Assembly (NCBI GenBank): GCA_015501055.1
Contig: JADNYV010000025.1
Location: 62,001-126,000, forward strand
Length of the DNA: 64,000 bases
From: Mucidula mucida
Taxonomy: Eukaryota > Basidiomycota > Agaricomycetes > Agaricales > Physalacriaceae
Direction: 5' to 3'
Shown here: in pieces, positions 47,988-59,217 of the stretch
Layout: each line of letters opens with the position of its first letter
How positions within the stretch are numbered: position 1 is the first letter of the stretch
Notes under the pieces: model-generated
The model's database searches: none
Told to the model about the DNA's origin: nothing
Seen by the model: the letters and a program-made list of their open reading frames with translations, nothing else
Translations under genes and position numbers: made by a program

Positions 47988-48811
47988 GAGGCCGCCACGG
48001 AGGAGATACTATAATCACTTTGTACGGAAAGCCAGGGGTGTCGTGGGTCTATTACCTTGGCGGAGAGCGTTCCGATGTTCCTTCTAACCATCTAACCTTT
48101 TGTTAATGCGTGTTTACAAGTAATTTACTATCCACATGCGGTCAGAAACCGCTAATTCGCTTCCTGTGCTATTTCATCCGGTGAATGTTGAGAAACACCC
48201 CTGGTAAATGTCGCCCAATAATCGTGGCTGTATCCAAGCCAGAAGTGGGGTCATTCCGTTGTTGCGGAGTAGAGATATTGACGCCACAAGGCATCAACTC
48301 TACAATATCTCATTTTGTGAGATATGTGACGACGCAAGAACATTTCAAGTCCCGTCCTGGAGTAAGCTATACTTTGGCTCAGAATTCAGCAATAGATTCT
48401 GTTCAAGCGGACTGGACGGATTGCGAAGCGAGTTTATGATTTACGTCCAAGTTTGGACATAGGTAGTTCTTCCATTGTGTTCACAAACGACATACGCCAC
48501 TATCAGTGTTGCGGCCTATGATCCATCCCGATGTTCAATTCGGCGTTTGGCTGTCCAAGGCCACAATTATGCGCCACAATATGAGGTGGAAAGCGTCAAT
48601 ACATTTCAAATACTAGAAAGAGAGACTCTGAGTAACACACTGCGGCATGCGCGTGAAAGGCTATACATGCGCAAGAATGGCACACAAGTTTAGAACGGCA
48701 GCGCAGTAAGAAGCAAGAAATTTTTGTACATTTACAAAACTGACAATTGCACGACAACAAAAACAGAACGGAAATTACTATCGTATGCAGTGGGTATCGT
48801 CGTATAGACTT
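47988..48811. other. 0.8-kb intergenic stretch
   Basis: Convergent region between the hypothetical ORF (plus) and the INO80F-like gene (minus). No supported gene. Confidence 0.4.
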
Positions 48812-50385
48812 TTATGATGCCATCCGGTCATCATCTTGATCCTCTGGCCCGCGAGGGCGGTCGCGCTGTTGATAGCGCCTGGATCCACCATGCAGGATGC
48901 CGCCACCGGAAGCCTCGTCCATGTCCATCAGGTCTGCGTCCCTTCTTTTTCGAGCATCAAGTCTAGTGGAGGAAGATCGCCCGAGTTCAGTGGAGGACGT
49001 ATAGACGCCACCGCCACCGCCGTGATCTCGCGAGTGGGACCTTCCATCCTCATGCACAAAGTCTAAATCGTCCTGCTGCTGTTGCTGTACGGGTCTAAGC
49101 CTGAATGACCTTGGACGATCGTGTTCGTAGTACTGCTCACGCGAATCAGGTCGGGACGGAAGTTCGCCGCCTCCGGGCATGGGAGGGCCTGAGCCAGATC
49201 CACCTGATCCTGAACCAGGCGTTTCGGACCGAGAGTGCATTGTGTAGCCTGGTGCGGCACTTGCGCTAGCACCAGCCATGTCATGATAGTAACCTGGGTC
49301 GTCTCGCAAACGGGGATCGGCGTACTCAAGACTGTGTCGTGACTGACGATGGGCATTGGGCGGAGAACGCATATGTGCGACGCTGGAAGGCATGTCTCGG
49401 GTGCGGCTGACTGGAATGTCACGGCGTTCGCGCTGCATATCCCATTCGCGCTCGCGCTCAAGGTCAATTTCGCGGGTGCGCTCCCGGTGATCGTCCCGGT
49501 TAACATAGGTTCCCGGACCGATTCGTTGGTGGTTGTGGGTTCTGCTGGACGTGGAGCGTGAGTCTGACGGTGGCGAGAGTGGCCCTAATGAAGACGAATG
49601 CGAATGAGTGGGAATGGATAGATCGTGCAGGTCCTGGCGCCGACCGCGATCGCGATCTGGGGTACTGTGGAGAACGTGCTGTACCGGGGGCAGATTCTCA
49701 GGATATGGCATTCGGTCGTACATGGGCCTCGACGTCGAGTACTTGGCGCCTGGCGGGCTTGCATGAGAGTGCGAGCGAGTATGGCTGCTGGGCGGCTGCA
49801 TGGGGGCCATGAGACGCGCGTCGGTGGCTGATTCACGCCGAGAGGAGCGGAGATATGGGTCGTTGATGACTTCGGGTGCGGGCCCGCCTCTGTGGGTAGG
49901 ATGGGAGCGCATATAGTCTACAAAACCCGGCTCTGCGTCCATAGTCGGCTGGGGATGGTATGGCTGTGAAGGAAGTGGCTGCCGATCGTGCAGCTCTGGC
50001 GACGGCGGCACCGCGGCGAGACGTTCATAGAGTATTCTGAAAGAAAAGCCAGTCAGAAAAGCCAGTTTTGCTGCTGTAGGAGCCACTCACGCCCGCTCCA
50101 GCTTCATCCGTTGAATATTGCGCTTCGCCTGCAAGACCTTGTAGTGCAGTTTATCATTGTCCTGACCGCTCGTTAGCCACAAAATCAGCTCAGAGTCGGC
50201 GTACAAACCAATTCTGTCTCGCGGACTTTTCGCTTGAGCTCCTTGTATTTGGCCATATACTTCATATTATCGCTCTCCTGGGCAAGACCACCCCCAATAT
50301 GGGGCTGCTTGGCCTTGAACTGCAATCTGCCAACTTGACTGGCATTTTGACTGAGCTGGCCGGGCGACGGCTGTCTCGACGACAT
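48812..50385 (-). CDS. INO80-subunit-F-like protein with long disordered tail
   Basis: Starts MSSRQPSPGQLSQNASQVGR at 50385. The conserved part is a coiled coil: MKYMAKYKELKRKVRETEL, then after an intron DNDKLHYKVLQAKRNIQRMK, LERA, and after a second intron ILYERLAAVPPSPE. This pattern matches the short helical domain of fungal INO80 complex subunit F-like proteins (a chromatin-remodelling subunit); I rate that as likely, not proven. The large last exon, 50036-48812, is disordered: His/Ser-rich, an Arg/Glu stretch (RERTREIDLEREREWDMQRE), a Gly/Ser run (GSGSGGSGSG) and five consecutive Gln in FRLRPVQQQQQDDLDF. It ends DDDRMAS. An in-frame upstream ATG at 50634 makes a longer version possible. 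Confidence 0.78.
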
Positions 50386-50799
50386 GACGGTTTGAAAAGA
50401 GGCTGGCAGCTGATGGAAGATTTCGGCGCTAATTTGGGCCAGAATTTGGGTATACTTACGGGCGCTGGCGTTGGTGCCTAAAATGGTATGTCCTTCCGTT
50501 GAGGGAAAATTCTCACGAATGGGTCGTGGCCTCCGTGTGTACGTGCACCGCCGCCGACGACGTGATGAGGGTAGTGACAACCCGAGAACCTTTGCTTGAA
50601 CCTCGTCCGTAAACTCGGACTGATTCGAAAACATACTAAAAGGGAATGTAAACTACCATTTTCATGTCTTCTCTGTGATCCTCGAGGCCTCGTTGCTGTG
50701 GAACGATTCCATTTTTCCGCGGTTTGATTTGGTGCCCTGGTTATCACGTGATCTTGACACTCTCCTCCAAACCACCATCTCCGTCGACATCCGTCACCA
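50386..50799. promoter_or_regulatory. Divergent upstream region, INO80F-like / GRIM-19 genes
   Basis: 414 bp between opposite starts. It includes the 5' UTR exon of the GRIM-19 gene, up to the A of its split start codon at 50800. Confidence 0.4.
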
Positions 50800-51535
50800 A
50801 GTAACTATTATGTCTTCCATTTGCCATTCTTCTTCTAACTGATATTCCAGTGTCGATTCCGTATAGACAGTATGCACATGATCTTCCATTGCTCGCCAGG
50901 ATATACTCTAACTCCAGTCTGCCCTCAGAGACTTACCCCCTCCGGGTGGCTTTGAAGCTATCAAGTACCGAAGAAATCTGCCTTTCAGAGGACCCGGGGC
51001 ACTCACCATACTCGCCGGCGTCACTGCTATATCCGCCTTCGGCTTTTACAAGCTCGGAATGGGAAACATCGAGAAAAGGTATGCGCCTCTAATAACACCG
51101 AGTGTCAGCTGCATGTAGAACGTGTTCATGGGGGCTCGCTCGTCGATAAACGTGGTGTCAGGCGAGCAGATCCGGCCGCTCACCCTCCCTTATCTTAATT
51201 GCCTCGGACCGTGTCTAATTTTGTTCACAAGGGAACTCCAGCGCGAAAAGGTCTGGTCTAGGATCCATCTCATCCCTCTGCTCCTCGCCGAGGCTGACCG
51301 AGCTGCCTACCACTTACGTCTCTCGGACATGGCTCTCGAGGCTGCTATCATGAAGGATGTGCCCGGTTGGGAGGTACGTCTTTATGGCCATATGACGAAG
51401 CGGTGATTGATTTTCGATCCGTCATTCTCTCCGACTCTTCTAATCGGTCTTCATTTCGCTTGTTCACAATCGACAGCCTGGTAAAAGTGTTACAACAACG
51501 CGAAATACGAATCCCCACGTATTGACATTGTGTAA
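50800..51535 (+). CDS. Complex I subunit GRIM-19 (NDUFA13/B16.6), start codon split by an intron
   Basis: Accessory subunit of NADH dehydrogenase in the inner mitochondrial membrane. Exons are A at 50800, 50851-50869, 50929-51078, 51232-51369 and a last exon ending 51535. The start codon is interrupted: exon 1 ends ...CACCAA and exon 2 begins TGTCGATTCC, giving A|TG and MSIPYRQDLPPPGGFEAIKY. Next are RRNLPFRGPGALTILAGVTA with the TM segment (AISAFGFYKLGMG), NIEKRELQREKVWSRIHLIP, and LLLAEADRAAYHLRLSDMAL up to KDVPGWE. The last exon should read PGKSVYNNAKYESPRIDIV, but that needs one extra base near 51480-51492; a different acceptor (aaaag) would avoid it and lose PGKSV. No other ATG gives the conserved N terminus. 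Confidence 0.88.
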
Positions 51536-52350
51536 CCTGCTTGTGCATGAATATAGTACCTTGAAAGAGTTGATAGCGTCCTTTCCTTCCATTCTACATC
51601 CCATTCAGTGATGAGAGCCTCATGTGTTCATCAGTAAGCTCTTCTAAGTGGGCACAAGGACACGGACAAGGTTCCGGCGTAAGTGGCCTAAATGCGGACA
51701 TGCGAGATCGAGGGAAAAATGCGTCCGAGAGCGTGAGAATACACCTTTTTCTTCCGTTTCAGCCACATTCGCGCTAGTCAAAAGTGCGCCAGTTTGAAGG
51801 ATTTCCTGACATTGCAGACCGCTAATTGTTGTGTCAGATTCACACTGGGCGCTGCGCACAGCCCCATACAAAATTGCTCTGCGGACACGGCTTTCGGATC
51901 CGTCGATATTCCTTTTCCAAGTGTGGTAGCACCTGCCAAAAGTTTGTGCTATCGGGGTTAAATCTGGGGATCTATCACGAGAAAAGGACCTCCGGACACT
52001 GACATATGCCCTGTCATTTGGCATCAGTTCTGCTGCTAAAATTGGGCCTTATTTCCTCGAGACCAGATCTATCTGGAAACGGTGAGAAGCACACTATGTA
52101 CCTCCTGTCCGCCTTCCTTACGCGGTTCGGAAGGGTATCTTGGCTCGTTAATCGTGACTGATTCATGTCGAGTCAGTAACATACAGGAATGGAAACTCTT
52201 CGCAGACCGTTCCGGGGACCTCTTAAGCTCAGCCTCCGTCACTGGAGGGTGTTTCCTTTCTTCCGGTCATCCCATTGCGTGACTGCGCCACGTATCTTTA
52301 AGAGGGACAGCTTTCATAGATCGTTCCTCCCTCCTTCCCCTTCCCTCATC
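51536..52350. other. 0.8-kb intergenic stretch
   Basis: Upstream of the HMG-box gene. An open frame in phase with the HMG protein extends left to about 52189, but the conserved composition begins at the ATG at 52351. Confidence 0.4.
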
Positions 52351-54156
52351 ATGCCCGCTCTCACTCTCCCTCGACGCAAAGTCTCCCCTCTTACGCCGAT
52401 GTCACCCTACACGACTGACGTCCACATGATGGACGCGAAGCCCCTTCAATTCGAGTATAGCGTGTCGCAGGACTCCGACCCCATGCTCTTCGACTTTGAC
52501 GACGTGTCTTATTCCGAGGCGGCTGGCATTCAGTACCCTTGGGACTTGCACGACAACATGGACATGGACATTAAGCCTGTGTTCGACATGCCCTCACGTT
52601 ACGGGTTCGAGCCCCAGCAGTCGCCCGACAACTTTTTCGAGTCGGCTGGCTTCTATCCATCCGATGGGATCAACGACTCGCCCGCGTTTAATAACGACCT
52701 CTATCTATCCAACTGGCTGCACGATACAGAGACGCTCCCGTCATCGTCACCCATTCCCATTCCTTCTTCGCAGTCACCACAGTTCCCCAATCCCGCCGAT
52801 AGATTTCCCACTGATAAGACTTATTCACCTGGCGACTTTGCCGCCTTCCATCCCCTCCCCGGTTCTGTATCATCCTCCCCCTTCGATGACGGGCTGCGCC
52901 CCTTCGAAAGGCCGCGGGTGGATTCCATATCACCGAGTGAAATATCGCTCAATACACCCAACTGGGCTACACAGCTTTGGGATCCGGCTCCGAAACATGC
53001 TCGGGCATCCTCTTCGCGGTCCCCAGTCCGCCGCCATTCTCCACTTTCCTCCGCCTATACCCAGCGCTTACGTATACCCCGACGCGACACGGTCTCGCCT
53101 GTCGATATGTTCCAATCTTCCAGCGCGCCTGCACTCGGCCCTGCGCCGCCTATGACCAGGTCGTACAGCAGCAGCAAGGCCGAGTCAGGTGTTGGCGACA
53201 TGACTGACCGTGATGCGACCATCCGACGGAAGCGAAAGACGTCTGATCCCGCGGGTGTGGAAAGCAAGGATAACGATACCCGTGAGTATTTAATTTCCAC
53301 AGTATTGACTCTAACTGATTGACAATTTTCGCACCTCGACAGTTCCCTTGAAATCCGTGCTTCGACCTCCGAAACTCGCGCCCTCAGCTTGGCAACTCTA
53401 TTTTACCGATTGGATTCAACGACAGCAGGCCTCGAACACACGTAAACTCAATGTCGCACAAGCAGCTAAAGAAGCCGGTCAAGAGTACGCGGGACTCAGT
53501 GTAGAAGAGAAGGAGGTATGTTGCCATGTTGTTTGACGTCATTAGCTCATTAGCTGACATTGGTTTCTCCTCGTGTAGCCCTACAAACGGCGTTCTCAGG
53601 CGATGAAGGAAGCCAGAGAAAGGGAGCTTACAGCTTACATGCGTACGTTGACCCCGGACGATATTAAACGCGAGAATGCCTATCGTGCTGCGCAACGAAA
53701 GGCCGGCAAATCTCGCAAGAGTAACATCAAGGATCCCAACGCACCGAAGAAACCCTTGTCGGCATACTTCATGTTCTTGCAGCGCATTCGGGCGAACCCT
53801 CATCTCGTACACGAGATCTTTGGCGATGAGACCGAGACGACGAAGCAAAGTGTACTCGCTGCGGCCAAGTGGCGTTCAATGACCGATGACGAGCGCAAGG
53901 TGAGTATCCACGCTACTCTTTGGGTCTCCTTCTTACTGATGGTGCTTTGCAGCCTTTTCTTGCGCAGGCCGAACAGGAGAAGATGGAGTACGAAGCTGCG
54001 CGAAGGCTATACGAAGAGGGAACCCCTGCGTTGGGTACGACCATCAATTTCAGCATCTTGCCTGGCAGTCCGGGTATTGGGCACCTCAAGATGGAGTCTG
54101 AAAGCGAAAGTGAAGGCTTCGCTACAGACGAGGACTATAATCGCTTCAAGCGATGA
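52351..54156 (+). CDS. HMG-box protein with two tandem boxes
   Basis: Exons are 52351-53281, 53343-53515, 53579-53899 and 53953-54156, about 542 residues. The first 300 residues are disordered and acidic/Ser/Pro-rich (MPALTLPRRKVSPLTPMSPY, DFDDVSYSEAAGIQYPWDL, SISPSEISLNTPNWATQLW), followed by a basic IRRKRKTSD stretch. A weaker first HMG-like box follows (PPKLAPSAWQLYFTDWIQRQ, QAAKEAGQEYAGLSVEEKE, PYKRRSQ), then a canonical box (DPNAPKKPLSAYFMFLQRIR, KQSVLAAAKWRSMTDDERK, PFLAQAEQEKMEYE). The tail is acidic. The boxes resemble the non-specific, bending type (NHP6/ABF2) more than mating-type HMG proteins. The long acidic N terminus suggests a nuclear regulator; that is an inference. Confidence 0.9.
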
Positions 54157-54437
54157 ACTTTTTATTCGCGCTGGCTCTCGTTTGGTTTCCGTTTGTTCAT
54201 GAGATATTTGACTTGCTTCTTTTACGACCATTATGCTTATCCTCCCTATTAGTATCATATTATACCTGAACGACCTTCTGCTTTCGCTCCCCTTGATGTC
54301 TTTCTAGCTATTAAATTTTCGAACATTCGGACAGGATATTTGATATATCTACATGTATATTAAGTAGCAAGACGTATGCACGACTGCCACCATGTATCAC
54401 TAGTTGTTTCTGATGAATACAGCCTCCTTCAGTGAGC

Positions 54438-55120
54438 TCAGTTGGAATTGCCCTGAGGTGTACTGATAGGCAAGTGGAGTACCATTTTTTGATGAGGATC
54501 GCCTTCTTCATCAAATTCTTCTCCCTAAAAGGACAACATAACATGAGGCTGGGAATCATCAGGGAAAGGAACCGAAGCACGGACCTCTTCTACATAGCCA
54601 AACCTTGACGAAAGAATATTCAACGGTGGAATTCCGGAAGTGGGTGATACTGCTCACTTGGCGTAGAATCCTTTGACGTACAGCTGGGAATGGCTTATGA
54701 CACGGACGACGTCATTTTCCACTGTCTTGTGGACCAGAGCATCAGTTTTCACCCAATCGTGCAGCGTCAAGACGAGCTTTCGCCCGAATTTGAATTGTCG
54801 ATAGTCCTTTAGGACGGCCAGCCTGCTGAGCTTGTAGTATCCCTCAGGTGATTTGATTCCCCGTATGGTACCAATGGGCTTGAGAGATGGAACCAATCGA
54901 AGCAGGAAGTGGGTTGCCCCAGGGTCCAAACTGGGAAGAAGGGTTCAATCCGATGGACAGAGAGAGGAAGCTGGAGAAGTATTAACTCGTCTATTTCAGT
55001 TTCTAGAGGGAAGCCTTGTTCGTAGTGGAAGACATTGATTCGGATATCGTAGCATTGCTGTATGAGATCGTCCGATGTGACGAGGATAACCTCGTGGGCT
55101 GGAGGGGATGGAGCGGACAT
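54438..55120 (-). CDS. GNAT-family N-acetyltransferase
   Basis: Acetyl-CoA-dependent transferase with unknown acceptor. It starts MSAPSPPAHEVILVTSDDLI at 55120, then QCYDIRINVFHYEQGFPLE, ETEIDDLDPGATHFLLRLVP (joined over an intron), and the GNAT core: KPIGTIRGIKSPEGYYKLSR, LAVLKDYRQFKFGRKLVLTL, whose R-x-x-x-x-G-x-[GRK]-like loop is the CoA-binding motif A, and SQLYVKGFYAKFGYVEEGEE. The C terminus is EFDEEGDPHQKMVLHLPIST. Introns after EID, GFYAK and YVEE keep the phase. It is similar in layout to ElaA/YjcF-like GNATs, about 180 residues. It converges on the HMG gene and diverges from the PPR gene. Confidence 0.92.
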
Positions 55121-55462
55121 TGTCACCTGAAGGAGGCGAGGACGTCGATCTTTGGTTGATCGCCGCGCAAGGGGGAGGAGCACGTACTGATAGGTGGAAG
55201 CAATCTGATAACTTAATAAGGACTTGTCAGTTGGCGGTCAACGCGCTCGGCGGTTGTGTGGCCGTGCTTGGCAAGAACCTCGGCCAGCCAGGGCCTGGAC
55301 CGGCCGGTAAAGGCAGCTTTTTCGAACGCTCCTTGTCAAAGTTATCAAGTCACTCATTTATTGACAAGGCAAGGTATGCAAAATAGACGCATATATACGG
55401 AATATTCACATTGATTCCGCGTGTAGGATATCGTGCGAGTAGGAGCCAAGAGCGGCGTGTAC
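55121..55462. promoter_or_regulatory. Divergent upstream region, GNAT / PPR genes
   Basis: 342 bp between opposite start codons, so it carries both promoters. No TATA box or other clear element is recognised. Confidence 0.4.
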
Positions 55463-58400
55463 ATGCTGGAACCCGTCTTCAATTCCCTCTTCAATGTACA
55501 CAATATTCCGCACTCCTCGACCTTCAACGCCGCGGCACGATCCATGACACGCGCCACACGCAAGACGGTCAGCAGAGATTTCTTCAGTCCGCAACCGCGA
55601 CGCGTCCGGGAGAAGGGGAAGGGTCGGGCGACAGATTTCCAGGAGGAACACGAGTGCTCGTCGAGCCATCCATCACTGTGTCGGGAATGGTCATGTTTAA
55701 CAAGACATTCTCCTTGGTGCTCTAGTAAGTCCTTCCTGACCTTCGTATTGGCTATCCAGACTCAGATTACCGCAGAACGGCACCAGTTTCTGATGATCAA
55801 CGAGTTTCCCGATTCCTCCCCGCGTAAACCGCCACTAAAGCGCATATCCTCGGGCCTCCGTCGCTATTCTTCGCGTCGAATGTCTCTACGCCTCACCGGC
55901 CAACGACGGCATGCTTCTGGGATACCTGACTTGGGAACATCTGCCTCTGTAGACACGGCCCCATCCCATCCAGAGACAGAAGAGAAGGAGTCAGACATCA
56001 ATTTCCTTCCCTTTCGTCCCATCCCGCCCGACCCCAGACTTCTTTCCGTTTCAAGTCTGACTGATGCTCTTTCTGTTCCGACTGAGAAAGCCGACTCTTG
56101 GAATTTATGGAAGGCGTACAGTCTAGTAGCGGAAGAGGATGCACTATATCTCACTCGCGTCGACGTGTTTCTCTCCCTCGCTGAACGCATGCTTGACTCG
56201 ACGGAGCAGCTCTATCGTACTGCGTCGAAAGACGAGCTGCGTTCCTGGGGCGATCGAATATATCGTCTGCTGGAGTACACATCTTCGCGAATAACACCCT
56301 CATCCCCCTTTGGCTATCGTCATCGATGTCTCTTCGCCCGATCATGTTGTCTCCGGGGGCAACTAGACGAGGCTAGGACGTTGCTACACGAAGCCCAGCG
56401 CATTCAGAAACGCTGGCCCTCCCTCTCTATCTTAGAGTTCTATAATGTCTATGAGCAGCTACTCCTCTCCGCACGTATACATGGCCCTCCAAAAGCGCTT
56501 CTGAGCCTTATTGCAGACGAATGGGGGGTCATGGGCGACGTCCTCACTCACATTCACATTCCGGCTGCTCTCAACATGACGGACGGTTTATGGAAGTCTA
56601 AGATTGTCGATGACCACCCATTGCATCTACAGCGTCTCAAGAAGTCTGTGTACAATGCGCTACTGTCTACGGACCATACAGTTTCTGCATGGAAGGAGTT
56701 GGGGAAGGATGTGCAGCAACGCATCGGAGACCTACTGATTCGAGTGTTTTGCTCCCACCATAATCGTTGGATTCCCGCTTACGAACTGTTCAAGCTAATG
56801 TACGAGCGGAATTGTCTTCCGGATCGTATCGTCCATCTCGTCCTCGTCCGCTATCTGGTCAAACAGAAACTCATGCGTCTGGCGAAGCATGCTTTTTCCC
56901 TCGTCATTGCCGAACCTTTGGATAAACCATATCTCTCAACCGCGCTTTACATCTGTGGTCAAGATGGCGACCATGAGCGTGCCGAGGACATCTTCCAGAA
57001 ACTCGAAGAGCAAGATATGGTGACAAGAGAGGACAGATCCAATATTCTGAGCGCCTACTCGGAGAACGGTCTCGTCCGGGAAACACTTGATGTATGGAAC
57101 AGACTCTTTCCGGCTGATGACCCATCTGAGCTCCCTCCCGCCTTTCCCAAACCCCAACCTGACCCTTACAGTTACATTGCTGTCCTCAACGCGTTCGCCA
57201 AACGCGGCGATATCGATGGTCTCAACCGTTGGTTGGGTAGGATGACCAATGCTCGGATTCACTCGAGCACCTACACTTTCAATCTGACATTCGAGGCGTT
57301 CGCGAACAATGGGGACATCAAGTCAATTGGTTTGGGCCTGCAACAGATGTACAAGGTCGGCGTCCCTCGTGATGTCGTCACATATACCACCATCATATCG
57401 GCGCTGGCGAAGAAACGGGATCCCATCACTGCAGAGAAGGTTTTCAAGCAGGCTCTGGATGAGGGTATCAAACCCGACCGAGTTATGATCAACGCCTTGA
57501 TGTCTGCGCATTGCGAGGCCGGGTCCTGGAAAGGTGCTATCAAGGCCTTCGACTATATGGCCGCCAAGAAGGTTCTCCCCGCCGTCGACACGTACAATAT
57601 TCTTCTCGAATGTTATGTGGCGATTGGCGCTCCCCTCAAAGTCATCATGGCTCTGTTCGCCAAGCTGGAGACGCTGCTTATCGAGCCGGACCAGTACACC
57701 TACTCATTGGCCATCCTAGCTGCCTGCGATAATGGTCAGATGAGTCTCGCGCGCCGTTTGTTTTCACGGATGGACGCGTTGGCAGACACCTGGGCCAACC
57801 ACATTCGGGTCACTGTGTATGCGATGACTATTATCATGTCCGGTTATCTGCGTTCTGGGCACCACGGCAGAGCAAAGCGCGTTTATGATGACATGCTCGC
57901 TCGTGGCATCAATCCCAACTCGGTCACGTTTATGGAGATCATCCGCTCGTATTCATTTGACAGGAGGGGCAATGGTCTCGACCTGGCTGAAGAGTTTATC
58001 AAGGAGATCACGGCCATGGAGTCGCGGGCTTGGACGCAACCGCCGCAGGGTGCAACGTCGTCGATGGATCTGATTTACGCGCCTCTCATGTGGGCATACT
58101 CCAGACAGAAGAAGCCAGAGGACGTGGAGCGGTTGTTCAAGAACATGGTCGATTCTGGGGCAGAGCCGACATTGGGAACCACAACCGCACTGCTGGACGC
58201 GTATCGCCGGTCGGGGAATTATGCAGCTGCTGAGGCGTTGTGGCCTTTCATCTTCGAGCTCGGTTTGAAAGCCTCAGAGCCAGTGTCTTTTGCCAAGGGC
58301 GACGATCACGAGGCGGGCTCTCGCCGTATGCAATCAGATATCTTGTGTGTTCCACTCTCCATCTACATCGACGTTCTATCGCGGTCGGAGAAATTCGATG

Positions 58401-59098
58401 CCCTTGCGACGGTCTGGAAGTCATTTCAGAACGAGGGTCTCACGTTCAACTCGCACAACTACAACCATCTGGCTGTAGCATTTACCCGGGTCGGGGAGGT
58501 GGAGCGTGCCTTTGAGATCCTGGAGACTGTTGTGCTGCCCTATCAGCAAAAGTACGCGTCATTTCGACGTGGTCGCGATCGAAGTCCGAAGACGCCGCTG
58601 CTTTTTGACGACGAGGCGATGCTGCAGGAAACCATCCGGCAACCTGAGGATAACCTGACAGGACCGAGGAGTCGCCGAAATTTGTTGACCTTCAATGTCA
58701 GAAGGGTGAAGCCGATTCCTGATTTCTACGAGTACGCGACTGAAGAGGAACGGGCGGATATGGCTTTACCCTTGCATCTCCTTCACCAGATTTCTCCCGG
58801 ATGGACTGTCTGGGCACCTCATCAAGTGACACTCACCATCTTTCTGTTAATCATGATCCGTCTACGCGAAGGGCTTCTCACCGAAGCTCTCAACGTTCAC
58901 AAGGTGACCGCCCAGCATGACACAAGAAGTCGTGAGGACATTATCAACGAGCGGGCCCAAGCGAAAGGACTCTACGAGGCCCTCAGACAGCAGTATCCCA
59001 ACACTTCGAGCCAAGTTATGCAGTTCGAGAGCAGAGAGCATGCGCGACTGGGAGTCAGTGGATTCCGACGAAAATATATGGAATTTGTGTCGCGTTAA
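55463..59098 (+). CDS. Pentatricopeptide repeat (PPR) protein, probably mitochondrial
   Basis: One uninterrupted frame of about 1,211 residues from the ATG at 55463. The N terminus (MLEPVFNSLFNVHNIPHSST, AARSMTRATRKTV) is basic and almost free of acidic residues, as expected of a mitochondrial presequence. PPR units fill the centre from roughly residue 480 to 1000, for example YIAVLNAFAKRGDIDGLNRW, YTTIISALAKKRDPITAEKV, INALMSAHCEAGSWKGAIKA, YNILLECYVAIGAPLKVIMA, YAMTIIMSGYLRSGHHGRAK and RVYDDMLARGINPNSVTFME. PPR proteins bind single-stranded RNA and act in mitochondrial transcript stability or translation; the target is unknown. A gtaagt...ccag stretch at about 55725-55759 could be a 35-nt intron, but it would break the frame and is not used. 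It converges on the VelB-type gene (119 bp). Confidence 0.92.
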   Translation: MLEPVFNSLFNVHNIPHSSTFNAAARSMTRATRKTVSRDFFSPQPRRVREKGKGRATDFQEEHECSSSHPSLCREWSCLTRHSPWCSSKSFLTFVLAIQTQITAERHQFLMINEFPDSSPRKPPLKRISSGLRRYSSRRMSLRLTGQRRHASGIPDLGTSASVDTAPSHPETEEKESDINFLPFRPIPPDPRLLSVSSLTDALSVPTEKADSWNLWKAYSLVAEEDALYLTRVDVFLSLAERMLDSTEQLYRTASKDELRSWGDRIYRLLEYTSSRITPSSPFGYRHRCLFARSCCLRGQLDEARTLLHEAQRIQKRWPSLSILEFYNVYEQLLLSARIHGPPKALLSLIADEWGVMGDVLTHIHIPAALNMTDGLWKSKIVDDHPLHLQRLKKSVYNALLSTDHTVSAWKELGKDVQQRIGDLLIRVFCSHHNRWIPAYELFKLMYERNCLPDRIVHLVLVRYLVKQKLMRLAKHAFSLVIAEPLDKPYLSTALYICGQDGDHERAEDIFQKLEEQDMVTREDRSNILSAYSENGLVRETLDVWNRLFPADDPSELPPAFPKPQPDPYSYIAVLNAFAKRGDIDGLNRWLGRMTNARIHSSTYTFNLTFEAFANNGDIKSIGLGLQQMYKVGVPRDVVTYTTIISALAKKRDPITAEKVFKQALDEGIKPDRVMINALMSAHCEAGSWKGAIKAFDYMAAKKVLPAVDTYNILLECYVAIGAPLKVIMALFAKLETLLIEPDQYTYSLAILAACDNGQMSLARRLFSRMDALADTWANHIRVTVYAMTIIMSGYLRSGHHGRAKRVYDDMLARGINPNSVTFMEIIRSYSFDRRGNGLDLAEEFIKEITAMESRAWTQPPQGATSSMDLIYAPLMWAYSRQKKPEDVERLFKNMVDSGAEPTLGTTTALLDAYRRSGNYAAAEALWPFIFELGLKASEPVSFAKGDDHEAGSRRMQSDILCVPLSIYIDVLSRSEKFDALATVWKSFQNEGLTFNSHNYNHLAVAFTRVGEVERAFEILETVVLPYQQKYASFRRGRDRSPKTPLLFDDEAMLQETIRQPEDNLTGPRSRRNLLTFNVRRVKPIPDFYEYATEEERADMALPLHLLHQISPGWTVWAPHQVTLTIFLLIMIRLREGLLTEALNVHKVTAQHDTRSREDIINERAQAKGLYEALRQQYPNTSSQVMQFESREHARLGVSGFRRKYMEFVSR

Positions 59099-59217
59099 TC
59101 ATTAGCATGATAAAATTTACAACAGCGGGAACGGAATAATAAGTCAAGGAGATATCTGGCAAACGACGAGCTAGAGGAGATTCATAACGTCTGACGATCA
59201 GTAACACTGGGAGGATA

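Noticed and set aside
52351..54156. Mating-type (MAT HMG) gene
   Set aside because: The boxes are tandem and of NHP6/ABF2 style, and no homeodomain, pheromone or receptor gene, nor the usual MAT neighbours, is in the window.
55725..55759. 35-nt intron in the PPR gene
   Set aside because: Removing it shifts the frame, while the unspliced frame is open and continuous through 1,200 codons.
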